Under the pieces are notes generated by a model, which saw only the letters and a program-made list of their open reading frames with translations, was not told where the DNA came from and ran no database searches. This document shows positions 54,673 to 64,000 of a stretch of 64,000 nucleotides of DNA, piece after piece. Origin of the DNA: Molanna angustata (Eukaryota > Arthropoda > Insecta > Trichoptera > Molannidae); assembly GCA_963576475.1 (NCBI GenBank), contig OY754990.1, positions 4,803,756 through 4,867,755 on the forward strand. Direction: 5' to 3'. Each line of letters begins with the position of its first letter. The first letter of the stretch is position 1. The translations under genes were made by a program, and so were the position numbers.

Positions 54673-56147
54673 TTCGGGACAGGCTCGTGTGAATAAAAGT
54701 GACATTTTATTGCACACGCGCACTCACCGTCTGGAAACTCAGTACATTGGAAAAAAGTATTAAATTACCCCTTCCCCCCTCTATCCCCTTCGGGGACTTT
54801 GTATAGATGGCAGTAGTGTCAATTATGGCAGGTTTACTATTCAGTTACCTACCAGTTTTTTTACTAACCGATTAAAATAAAAAACGAGTAGGTAGGTTCC
54901 TACATTTGTTTATGGTACAAATATTATTTTGTCTATGCTTGTTTTAGTTATTCAACCAATTAGAAGCACCCATTTCAAATCTAAAAAGTGGTGTGAGGTC
55001 AACCAACAACCAACACTACCAACAGTTTTAATGGAAAGTTTGATAACATCAATGTTTTTATTTTAAAATTTACGAATTTTCAAATTTATCTGAAATCGAT
55101 TGGTGCTAGTGTTCCAGTTTTGCACTTATATTATCGAAAATGCATATGAAGTATTTTGTTTTACTAAACAAAGGCAATTATACACTGTGATACATTATGT
55201 TCCAACGGATATTTTTTTGTGTGAGTGAAAAAATACAAAATATGTAGTATATTTTGAGAAAGTCATCTATTATAGATGGAAATTAAGAAAAACAAAGAGG
55301 AATAAATAAGATGCATTCAATATTTGCCCCAGGTAAAATAATATTATTACCGTTTTTGTTTAGAGGTTATGTTGTATGTCACTTTGAAATTTATTCGATG
55401 TATCAATTTTAATGAAACAACTTATTTTATCGATAATCCAATATTTTTGTTAGTAACAAGTTGATCCGATATCTATAAATGATAGTACTAGCAATATTTT
55501 TAAAACAATTGCATGTAGTGGTGATATTTTACTCTGGTTAGAAATTTGGCAAAAACTTTATAAATATAGTTATTTTATCAATTCCAAGTTGACAACATTA
55601 TTAATACTAGAAAACTAATAGTTCAATGCGCTTATGTATGTAATATAATGGTGTTTTGTTTTTCAGAATTGACTTTGAGCAGACTCGGCAGACTGAGCGA
55701 TATTCCATGAAAATTTATACAGTTCAACCCATGAATCCACGAAGAAATTTATAAGTCCATAGTATTTTTGTCTACTACATAATATTAAGATTTAATTATA
55801 TTGTTTAATGAATACAAACATTGTAGGTATGATATAGTTTACAATATATAATAACTTTGTTTTAAATATTCTTTTATTTTCATAACTCAATTAGAGAGAA
55901 AAAGAATACTTACCTATCTTTCTAACTTTCTAGAAAAACAATTTGCTATCTCTGCTGTTCAAGATTAAAACACTGATTCTTTGATTTTTTGGGAAAAATG
56001 TCTTTTTTTGCATTATCGTAAAAATATTTTTTTATAATTTTTCTTTATTAAAAGTCATTTATACCTAGAATTTTTTGGTAATGAAATTCTCCCAAAAAAC
56101 AAAATTCAGTGTTTTAATCTTAAACACTGGGGAAGGTCAGTAATATT
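54673..56147. other. AT-rich region upstream of zinc-finger gene 2
   Basis: No supported gene. TTTGTTTTTCAG at 55657-55668 resembles a splice acceptor before a short possible exon, but no frame or domain supports it. Confidence 0.35.
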
Positions 56148-56188
56148 ATTATTATTATTACTGGATTCCAGTAACACTTTCGGGGACC

Positions 56189-56301
56189 AAACAGAGATGG
56201 CGCTAAAAGCGCGGCATTAAAGAAAAAGTCGAAGTTTCCCTTCTACAAACAGAGATGGCGCTAAAAGCGCGGGATCAAAAAAAAGTCGAAGTTTCCCTTC
56301 T
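56189..56301 (+). repeat. 58-bp tandem duplication upstream of zinc-finger gene 2
   Basis: Units 56189-56244 and 56247-56301 share AAACAGAGATGGCGCTAAAA and AAAGTCGAAGTTTCCC with few differences. They lie about 380 bases upstream of the zinc-finger exon. A promoter or 5' UTR role is possible but not shown. Confidence 0.7.
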
Positions 56302-56680
56302 AAATAAGTTCTCTTTTCTATGCGCGCACTGCTGCTAGTATTCATATTACGCACGGAATAATTGTAGCTTACTCTCGGGACAGACTCGTCGAACTCTAAG
56401 ATTTTAAGAAACTATCACAAATATTCGTATATTTCATAATATAAAATAATTTAAAACGATTCATTCAAACAAATAATAATACGCAAATTACAATATTACG
56501 CATGCAGGAATTACGGTCTCTTCAAATTAATTTAGGTTAGATTCAATACTTGTGAATGTTGCTTTTTTCCAAGATAAATTTTACTAGCGAACTAATGTGT
56601 AGCCATATTGCAATGATACAGTAGGAAAACGTTTTTTTTAATGTGTATATTTTTTTCTTCTGTATATTTTTTTTTTTCAG
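56302..56680. other. Upstream flank or intron before zinc-finger gene 2
   Basis: Ends in a T-rich tract and CAG at 56678-56680, a good splice acceptor. A first exon upstream is likely but was not identified. Confidence 0.45.
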
Positions 56681-57934
56681 ACAATGAACATAACAGTGAA
56701 CCAAAGGACAAATATGATAATAAAAGAGGAATATACTCCTTCAAATGGCAAATATATTGAAGATTTTCCTGAATTCTCAATTGAAGAATGTGAAGTAGAT
56801 TTAAAAAAAGAAATTGAAGAGCAATCGGTCATTGAAAATGAAGAAAAAATAAATATACCTATACATATTCTGACTCATTCGGGTGAAAAACCACATGAAT
56901 GCAATGTCTGTGGGAAGACATTTTCTTTAAAAAGCTATTTAAACCAACATACACTAATTCATTCGGATGAAAAACCACATGAATGCAATGTCTGTGGGAA
57001 GACGTTTTCTTTAAAAAGCCATTTCAACCAACATACACTAATTCATTCGGGTGAAAAACCACATGAATGCAATGTCTGTGGGAAGACATTTTCTCGAAAA
57101 ACATATTTAACCAAACATAAAGTAACACATTCGGGTGAAAAACCACATGAATGCAATGTCTGTGGGAAGACATTTTATTCAAAAGAAAATTTAACCAAAC
57201 ACCAAGTAACGCATTCGGGTGAAAGACCACATGAATGCAATATCTGTGGTAAGACATTTTATTCAAAAGGAAATTTAACCAAACATAAAGCAACACATTC
57301 GGGTGAAAAACCACATGAATGCAATGTCTGTGGGAAGACATTTTCTCGAAAAACAGATTTAACCAGACACAAAGTAACGCATTCGGGAGAAAAACCACAT
57401 GAATGCAATGTCTGTGGGAAGACATTTTCTCGAAAAACGGATTTAACCAAGCATAAAATAACGCATTCGGGTGAAAAACCACATGAATGCAATGTCTGTG
57501 GGAAGACATTTTCTCGAAAAACGGATTTAACCAAACATAAAGTAACACATTCGGGTGAAAAACCACATGAATGCAATGTCTGTGGGAAGACATTTTATTT
57601 AAAAGAAAATTTAACCAAACACCAAGTAACGCATTCAGGTGAAAGATCACATGAATGCAATATCTGTGGTAAGACATTTTATTCAAAAGGAAATTTAACC
57701 AAACATAAAGTAACACATTCGGGTGAAAAACCACATGAATGCAATGTCTGTGGGAAGACATTTTCTTTAAAAAGCCATTTAAGCCAACATACACTAATTC
57801 ATTCGGGTGAAAAACCACATGAATGCAATGTCTGTGGGAAGAAATTTTCTCGAAAAGGAGAATTAACTAAACATAAACGCATTCGGGTAAAAAACCACAT
57901 GAATGCAATGTCTGTGGGAAGACATTATATCTAA
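56681..57934 (+). CDS. Tandem C2H2 zinc-finger gene 2 (11 intact fingers)
   Basis: This is a likely nuclear DNA-binding protein. A T-rich tract and CAG precede the exon. The first ATG in it, 56684, gives 416 residues, but an upstream exon could add more. Residues 14-57 are acidic. From residue 71 on, 28-residue units with the linker HSGEKP form 11 complete C2H2 fingers (C-x2-C-x12-H-x3-H). A twelfth has lost its second His, because a 4-bp deletion (GTAA) near 57879 shifts the frame and leads to the TAA at 57932-57934. Fingers 3-5 and 8-10 are block duplicates, and fingers 6-8 are almost identical (helix RKTDLTK). The units are so alike that array length has probably changed recently. Confidence 0.8.
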   Translation, partial: TMNITVNQRTNMIIKEEYTPSNGKYIEDFPEFSIEECEVDLKKEIEEQSVIENEEKINIPIHILTHSGEKPHECNVCGKTFSLKSYLNQHTLIHSDEKPHECNVCGKTFSLKSHFNQHTLIHSGEKPHECNVCGKTFSRKTYLTKHKVTHSGEKPHECNVCGKTFYSKENLTKHQVTHSGERPHECNICGKTFYSKGNLTKHKATHSGEKPHECNVCGKTFSRKTDLTRHKVTHSGEKPHECNVCGKTFSRKTDLTKHKITHSGEKPHECNVCGKTFSRKTDLTKHKVTHSGEKPHECNVCGKTFYLKENLTKHQVTHSGERSHECNICGKTFYSKGNLTKHKVTHSGEKPHECNVCGKTFSLKSHLSQHTLIHSGEKPHECNVCGKKFSRKGELTKHKRIRVKNHMNAMSVGRHYI

Positions 57935-58060
57935 AAGGAAATTTAACTAATCATTAAGTAACGCATTCGGGTGAAAAACCACATGAATGCAATGTCTGTG
58001 GGAAGACATTTTCTCGAAAAGGATAATTAACTATACATAAAGTAACGCATTCGGGACGCG
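57935..58060 (+). pseudogene. Decayed zinc-finger units behind the stop
   Basis: In the frame used before the deletion, two more 84-bp units follow (the first starts before 57934 and the second runs to about 58050). They have the same HECNVCGK coding but with TAA codons in place of sense codons (near 57956 and 58024). The ancestral array therefore had at least 14 fingers. Confidence 0.75.
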
Positions 58061-58330
58061 AGACACTGAGGGACCATTTTTAATTATACAGGCAATACGA
58101 AGATTTCCGAAGATATCCAACGCCTATAATCCGCAAAGTGGTAAAAAAGTTTGCAAACCCTGTAGAAGTCAAATGAAGCTTCTCTTCTAGTTTCTTAATT
58201 TGCGTTTCACAATCTATGACATTGAGCAAGCTTTATTTTTCGCTGCTGTGTTTGTCGCCTCCGCACAAAACGTTATTCTTATAAAATATTAATTTACAAA
58301 ATAATAAATTGTTGTTTCATTTTTGAAAGA
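58061..58330. other. 3' region of zinc-finger gene 2
   Basis: No repeat or gene. A poly(A) signal is not obvious. Confidence 0.35.
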
Positions 58331-59220
58331 ATGATATTTATTTATTTATTTATTTGGGAAACATACAGCTTATAATCTTAAACAAAAGGAAATTATTTTA
58401 CACTTATGCCAAGATTGTTCCCTCGAATTAATAAACCTAATTAACAAACGAGTATAAAATCTAATTATCAAACATTGCCTGATTATTAAAAAAAATATAC
58501 ACACAAAAAAAAACAAGATAAAGAATGTTTTGAGAAAGAAAAAATAAAAATATTACACAATAAGATAGTTATAAAAATACAGCATAAGCGTTAAATTTAA
58601 TCATTAAAAAAAAAACAAAATTCAGCATTAAATAAGAAAAAAAAAATTACAAAATAAAGCTGTAACAAAAGACAAACACAATATATAGCGTGAAGGAAAG
58701 AAATTAAATTAGGGAGAAAGGAAAAGGATAAAAAAAAATGTGGATTGGAATAAGGAGTTTGTCACAGAGTTCGCCTACCCATATTTGCCCCGTATCGACC
58801 TTCGGTAAGCATCATAGCTCATGTGGAATATGTCGATGTCCGTAAAATTGTTATTGTATTGTCGACAGATTCTGATGAAAGGAGAGTTTTGTCTATAATT
58901 TGTTCGACAGAATGGTATATGAAAAACTTCTGGTCTTCTGGTCGCTTTTTGTGGGACTTGTAATGAAATGTAGCTTAATATTTCAGGTGAGTCAATGTGG
59001 TTACGTATTATTTTATATAATAGGGATTGCTCAAATATAATTCTTCGGCTCTCCAAAGCAACCAGTTTATAAAAGTGCATGGATTCAGAGTAATTTGAGA
59101 ACTGTGTGTTCAGTCGATAATTTATCGATAGTCGATAATGATATTTTAAACTCCTTGTAAATAAGGATGTAATTAATATTTTTTCGTGCAACTCTCCAAT
59201 AATAATTAGTAATTTAAATC
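58331..59220 (-). mobile_element. 5'-truncated CR1/Jockey-type LINE
   Basis: Minus strand. The coding tail (59110 to 58775) contains FEQSLLYKIIRNHIDSPEIL, then EVFHIPFCRTNYRQNSP and DIDIFHMSYDAYRR, followed by a stop. This is the conserved C-terminal tail of such RT proteins. A 400-bp A-rich 3' UTR ends in (AAAT)n, seen as ATTTATTTATTT at 58331-58351. The part of the open frame upstream of about 59110 is not LINE coding. Confidence 0.72.
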
Positions 59221-59264
59221 CTGGCAACAAGCTCTTGAGGTGAAAACACAAAAATCGCTGGCGT

Positions 59265-59705
59265 GGTCGCTTCTCGACCACGCCGTCTCGCCGACACTTC
59301 ATCTCTCGACCCCGCGAGCACTATGGTACTTCACCATGCGAAGATTCGGTCACTTCGAACACACCCGCTAACTCGCTAGTTAGACCTACTCATCGTGAGA
59401 ACATTCCTTTGTAAGTTATTTTATCAATTGTAAATTTACCTTTAAGCAAACTATTAATTGTGATCAATATACTCATTGTAACTTTTGACCATTCTTTCTT
59501 CTTCTCTCTCAACTACTGTCCTTGTGTTCTTATTTCAAATCATATCCACTTAATTGGGATATAGCAAACTCTCTTTATTGGTAACACCTCTGGTTACCAC
59601 ATATATTTAATAGTAACCCCTCTGGTTACTAACTACGCTTGATTGGTAACCCATTTGGTTACTAATCAGCTAAATTATTATTAGTAACACCGTGGTTGAC
59701 ATTTG
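59265..59705 (+). repeat. LTR-like repeat with tandem hairpins, second copy
   Basis: It matches 39567-39990 in inverse. The hairpin modules at 59577-59680 are kept: TAGTAACC with GGTTACTA is perfect, and the outer two each have one mismatch. A decayed fourth module follows at about 59681-59700. Confidence 0.6.
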
Positions 59706-59720
59706 ACTTAATTGACAACG

Positions 59721-60041
59721 ATAAATTATGTTTACAAACTTACACATACATGCAGTCTAAATCTAAACTAAATAATATTACTTAAATGTTTACACTTACT
59801 GATCATCTTTTTGTGTGTTATGTGTATTTATATTGCATATTTTTTTATGCTTAAATAAGGATATTCGCCTTTTCAGTTAATTTAGCAAGCATTCGCAGAC
59901 TCCAATTTTAACTGCAGACATTAAAGCGTATTACCTCGTGTTAAAATTTTTCTGGCATAATCAAAAACTTGTTGAACACTATTCTGCTGATTATCGAGTC
60001 CAGCGTCATCAAAACGTTTCAGATAATATGAAGGGTGAACT
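59721..60041. other. AT-rich, nothing recognised
   Basis: No gene seen; left flank of the Gypsy 3' LTR. Confidence 0.4.
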
Positions 60042-60982
60042 TGACACCAGCTCTCTCTCTGCGGTCGCAGAGAGGGCCGTCAGTCCTCTGGACGCAAGGC
60101 GTCCTAGTTATGTAAAGTGTGACCAGCTTCGGTCTTGGATCGAGAGAGAATTGAAGGCACTCACCCCAAGAACGCGGTCCTTTCCTCTTCGACCGTCTGC
60201 TGAGGGAGACGCTCAGCAGATCACCCCGTCGTAGACCAGCAGGAAGCTACAGGTGGGTGACGTCCTCAGGTATAGGTCCTCGATCCAGAACAAAAGAAAA
60301 AAGAGAACAGAAAAGCGATTGCAGACGAGAAATTCTGGGTCAAGGGCGCGACAGGCTATGGTAATCCTCCCCTCCACACGGTTACAAAAGAGGGGCCCTG
60401 GCTTGCGCTAGGGCAGACACTTCCCAGGCCGTTGGCGCCTCGAGTCAGTAATAAGATAGAGTCAGACGTAAAAATAAAAAAATGCAAGTTACGAGGCGCA
60501 CTACGGCCTGAGAAGCTGCTTCTATCCTTCGGCTGCAGTCTGAAGAGGCCTCTACAGTTACAAAGTGCTGCCAAAAGATTTACAAAAAAATTTACCGCGT
60601 GGCGGAGGTACCTTAAGTGTTCAATTTTGGGGCAGTTGCACCTCTGTTGTGTCAGGGCCTGTTGGGATTCTCTGGCGGAATCCCAAGGGTTCTTTTAGTT
60701 ATCAAGTTGGTTTTTTTTTTTTGTGCCGGAGAGTGTCCGGCAGTCTTTGATTAAAAAGTCAGCTGACCAGCTGTCGGTAGCTGTCAGACCATCTTTCGTT
60801 TTTAAAAAAAGTTCAAAATCATTGTGCAAAAAAAAAATTGCCATATAATAAAAATAAAAATAATTTTCCCCAGAATCCCGCTGACGGTCGGGGTAGGTTC
60901 CGCGGAGAAATTTAGCCACAACCTACTCGAATAGGACGGTGGATCTCTCTCGCGGACATGGGGCCGAGGCGGGCCGGTATCA
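60042..60982 (-). mobile_element. 3' LTR of a Gypsy element
   Basis: A 941-bp sequence, TGATACCGGCC to GGTGTCA on the minus strand. It is directly preceded (minus strand) by a purine tract GAAAAGGGTGGGGCGA at 60998-60983, the position expected for a polypurine tract. The 5' LTR is not in the window. Related LTRs: 47704-48663 and 53290-54232. Confidence 0.78.
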
Positions 60983-61263
60983 ATCGCCCCACCCTTTTCG
61001 AGAGAAATCCAGCGTCCTGTCATTCGTCCATTCCTCCCGAAAGCGGCTCGGCAAACGCGGGGCCCTATGGCGATGACGAAAGACGGCGGCCGAGGTCGAA
61101 GGTTGAGAACCCGTACCAGAATGGTCGGCCATTCCTGCCAGTGGATCGTCTTGGCCTCCCGATGTTACGTGAACGGAGCATTCGGATAAGTCCGATAAGG
61201 CAGCCCCTGGTGTTAGCGTTGGTGCCTCTTGGATGGCCCGCTCATGCACTTCCTGCGGACTAG
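60983..61263 (-). pseudogene. Gypsy element, 3' coding remnant before the LTR
   Basis: A minus-strand frame reaches the polypurine tract and ends in a stop next to it. It is Ser/Pro/His-rich with no recognisable RNase H or integrase, which must have been deleted. Confidence 0.45.
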
Positions 61264-63102
61264 TCACCGCATCGTCATCGCATGTCTCAGATACTGGAGG
61301 GAGTTCGCACCAACAGTGCACTTCTCGGGGGCGCAGCGCAGGCCATACAGCGCCAGGCGCTCCAGCACCAGCCGAAGGTGACGGCAGCGCTCCTCCCGCG
61401 TCCCCGAGGAGACGATGATGTTGTCCAAGTAGACCATGCAGAATTCGTGAACGAATCCTGCTGTCACTTGCACCATCGTCCTCCGGAAACCGGACGGCGC
61501 ACCAGCCAAGCCAAAAGGCATCACCCCCAACTGGTAGCGGGCCCCGTCCGGCGCTGCAATAGCCGTGAGCGGTCGAGATTCTGGATCCTCCCGAAGGTCC
61601 TCCAACACTTCTCGTATCTTCCCCTGTGCAGGAGCTGGAACACCCTCACATAGTGGCAAGGTCGCGGTTTCTGGGGGTGAATATGCCCGATGGGGGGTCA
61701 AATGTATTGTGATTCGCTCCCTCTTCCCGAAGTTGACGCAGCCCCGGCGGAAGTCAACGCAGACCTCCTCTTCCAGGAGCCAAGGTTGCCCGAGAATAGC
61801 TTCCTCGCGCAGGCCGTCCGCGACGAGAAAGGTCGATGCCGTTCGGACGCCCTTCGTTGACCACTCCAGGGTCGCCTCCCCTCGTACCTCCATTGTCATG
61901 TTGGAGTGGGCCAGCTTCAATGATGGAGGACCAGTCACGGGGACAACAGCTTCCGAAGGAACCAATGTTCCTCTTACAAGGTTGTGAGAGGCGGCAGTAT
62001 CAATCAGTGCTTGACATTCCTGCCCCCTCAGCTCAATTTTGATCCGGGGTAAATTTGAGTGATGGGTGACAACGTAGCACTCAGCCTCTCCGGTCTGGAG
62101 AATTGGAGCGTCAGCTGGCCGATCGCTTCGGCGCGTTGTCAAGTCCGGGTCCGGGCGCGTGATGGCCCCAGGGCGATCGGATGCCCTCTGTGTTCCCAGT
62201 AGCTCCGGTCGGACGGGGGCGGCCGTTCTCCGACCGGACGCCGCGCGTGCCTTAGAACGCGCCGTCTCCTCTTCCAATCTCCTCAGCACAGGGCACTGAC
62301 CAACGGGGTGCATGTCCCCGCAGAACCGACACTCCCTCGGAGGACGATTCTCCGGTCCCGCGCGGGGTCGTTCCGGGTTAGCCGGAGTGCGCCAAGACCG
62401 CGGTGGCTCATCATCCACGCGACGACCCCGCGGGTGCTCCTGACGCCAACATTCTTGGCTTGGCCGCGAGTCACGATACCTAGGTGGGGACCGGTAGTCA
62501 TCCGCGGCCGGTCGTCTTCCTGGCACTTCGCTGATTGACTGCGTGTCGCGTAGGTTCAACTCAAACGGGCGCGAGCCCATCCGCTCGGCCTTCCCCAAGA
62601 GTCGTTCATAAGGTGCGCCAGCCATGGCCCATATTTCAAATATCTCTCGATTTCGAGGCGTCATCAACTCTACGATCCGCTCGACTAACCCCTCGTCCAT
62701 CTCCTCTCCGGGGTAGAGTCGGCGGAATATGTCCTGCTTCTGCACGAGATACAGCAGGGCGCTTTGTCCTTCAGATTGTGTGCCGGCGTGCAGGTGGGCT
62801 AGAAGGGCCGAGCGGACAGACTCGGTCCCGAAGCTCCGGCACAGGAGGCTCTTGAACCGGTCCCAGGTCCATAGGCCCTGCTGGTACTGTGACCACCAGG
62901 TTCGTGCTCGCCCCCGCAGTTGCTGTGCCGCCTTCTGGCACTTTAAGGTTTCGCTCTCTTCACCATGGGCGAAGTGGCGGTCGCATGCTGCTAGAAACTG
63001 TTCGGGGTCTTCGGCCAAGTTCCCCGAGAATCTCTCCTCAAGTTTAGTGTTGCCGGATGGCACGTAGATTCTATAGTTGGGCGCCAGAAGCTGTTTTTCC
63101 AC
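61264..63102 (-). pseudogene. Gypsy gag-protease-RT fragment with RT deletion
   Basis: A 612-residue frame, much more GC-rich than its surroundings. It carries a gag domain (about 25-165: EQFLAACDRHFA, ARTWWSQYQ, MTPRNREIF) and a zinc knuckle CRFCGDMHPVGQC, one residue shorter than usual between Cys and His. The protease motif is ALIDTAASHNLV, where the Gly of D-T-G is Ala. RT lacks its first 80 or so residues (no VVxKKDG or fingers region) and resumes at VMPFGLAGAPSGF. The catalytic motif is YLDN instead of YLDD. The frame stops soon after SLQYLRH. Inactive as an enzyme by deletion and by the Asp-to-Asn change. Confidence 0.8.
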
Positions 63103-63425
63103 GGCTTCACGTGGGAAAAATGTGCAGTGTCGGCGCGGGGCTCATGTGGGCTATGCACTACGTGGGACGCGCGATCCCTGTTAAATGGCGTACCGCCGCC
63201 GTACTCCGCGTCGTTCTGACCGTACTGCGGGGGAGAGACGGCACGAGAGCCGCTCCCGGGAGGAGAACGCGCGGTGGCAAATGTACCCGAAACCGCCGGT
63301 AAACCCCCCCTTCCGCGAGTCTGCATCGCTCCGTCCGTGACCGGACCGTGAGCGCCTCCAAGTTCCCCTCGATCCAAACACACACACCCCGAATCGAGCT
63401 CCCTCAAGATGGTCAAGGTGCGCGG
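63103..63425 (-). other. Leader side of the Gypsy relic
   Basis: GC-rich without a supported domain. It ends abruptly at about 63425 where AT-rich DNA begins, so the 5' LTR and leader are cut. Confidence 0.45.
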
Positions 63426-64000
63426 TTACGAAAGGAATTTAGTTACATATGGTACATCAGAATTGAAAAAATAAAAAATCCTAAAAGTAGGTGTCGCATG
63501 GACAAAACAATTTAAAAACAAGTAAAAAAATTGAGCAGGTTGAAAATTATTTGCATAAAAAATCTCGCAATAGCGCGTCAAGTATATAAAATTTAAAAAA
63601 TACAATAATATCCAAATATAACAGAAATGCTCAAATATACAAGTTGAATTAAAATACAAAATATAATTGTCGATGAAATAAAATTAAAACACATAATAAT
63701 TACCGTCGATGAAACAAAATTGTTATTATTGTTAAAAAAAATATAGTATTCTCAAGTCGTTAATTTATCTTTCTTATTTTGTTTGTATATACAAATAAAC
63801 AAATAAATATATATATTGATATTTCCATAGGTATTGTGATCGATATATTTCCATGCATTATGATATCAAAGAAACCCAAAAACCATTATTTTACTTCGGC
63901 CTAATGTATTTCTTCTATTAATTCTAGGAACGGATTATAGCGGCCCCCCCAGGCCTTGTTCATATATTTAAGTATTGTCTTTTCTATTGAAAATAAATTT
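63426..64000. other. AT-rich, nothing recognised
   Basis: No open frame with support, no repeat partner seen. Confidence 0.45.

Noticed and set aside
55657..55740. Extra exon of zinc-finger gene 2
   Set aside because: There is an acceptor-like TTTTTCAG, but no donor or frame that joins 56681 could be supported.
57024..57818. 264-residue antisense frame over the zinc-finger array
   Set aside because: Shadow of the 84-bp coding repeat; no domain and no splice support.
60042..63425. Bacterial contamination in the GC-rich block
   Set aside because: It encodes a Gypsy gag-pol relic with a polypurine tract and an LTR that also occurs elsewhere in the window.

Overview
The window is nuclear DNA of an insect, most likely a moth or butterfly (Lepidoptera). 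This is inferred from the AT-rich background, spliced C2H2 and THAP genes, tRNA-derived SINEs, RTE-, I- and CR1/L2-type LINEs, BEL/Pao and Gypsy elements, and dense TA-inserting MITEs. I cannot name the species. There is no operon, CRISPR array, rRNA or bacterial feature. Roughly three quarters of the sequence is transposable-element debris, much of it nested.

Host genes are few. (1) A plus-strand C2H2 zinc-finger gene has an exon at 4416-4539 and its terminal coding exon at 7259-8025. The 2.7 kb intron is full of repeats, and earlier exons were not found. (2) A minus-strand gene has a partial THAP zinc finger (exons 33757-33528 and 33155-32920) with a SINE piece in its intron. (3) A plus-strand zinc-finger exon at 56681-57934 carries 11 intact near-identical fingers, one broken finger and two decayed finger units behind the stop.

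Layout: 1-4400, LINE and SINE fragments and MITEs. 4400-8025, zinc-finger gene 1. 8026-23950, its 3' region and then MITEs, foldbacks, SINEs and truncated LINEs, several with readable target-site duplications. 24600-29414, two minus-strand LINEs fused head to tail. 29.4-35.0 kb, RTE-like fragments, the THAP gene and a first (TA)n tract. 35.0-46.4 kb, a rearranged region: a GIY-YIG nuclease relic, (TA)n tracts and two copies of one I-clade LINE whose ORF2 arms are 3,091-bp inverted repeats. 46.8-52.9 kb, a BEL/Pao pol broken by a 960-bp solo LTR and by a LINE with a long (TAAA)n tail. 53.3-54.7 kb, another LTR and a hAT transposase end. 56.2-58.1 kb, the zinc-finger array. 58.3-60 kb, LINE and hairpin-repeat fragments. 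60.0-63.4 kb, a GC-rich minus-strand Gypsy relic with 3' LTR and polypurine tract. 63.4-64.0 kb, AT-rich sequence with nothing recognised.

No element here looks competent as it stands. The closest is the plus-strand I-clade copy at 40647-46434, which has a full endonuclease-RT ORF and a separate RNase H ORF, but its ORF1 is split by an 838-bp insertion. The most unusual observations are the inverted I-element duplication at one shared insertion site, the GC-rich insertion made of 309-bp tandem monomers, three tandem DNA hairpins with compensatory changes, and a MITE family with CATAG termini and 8-bp target duplications.
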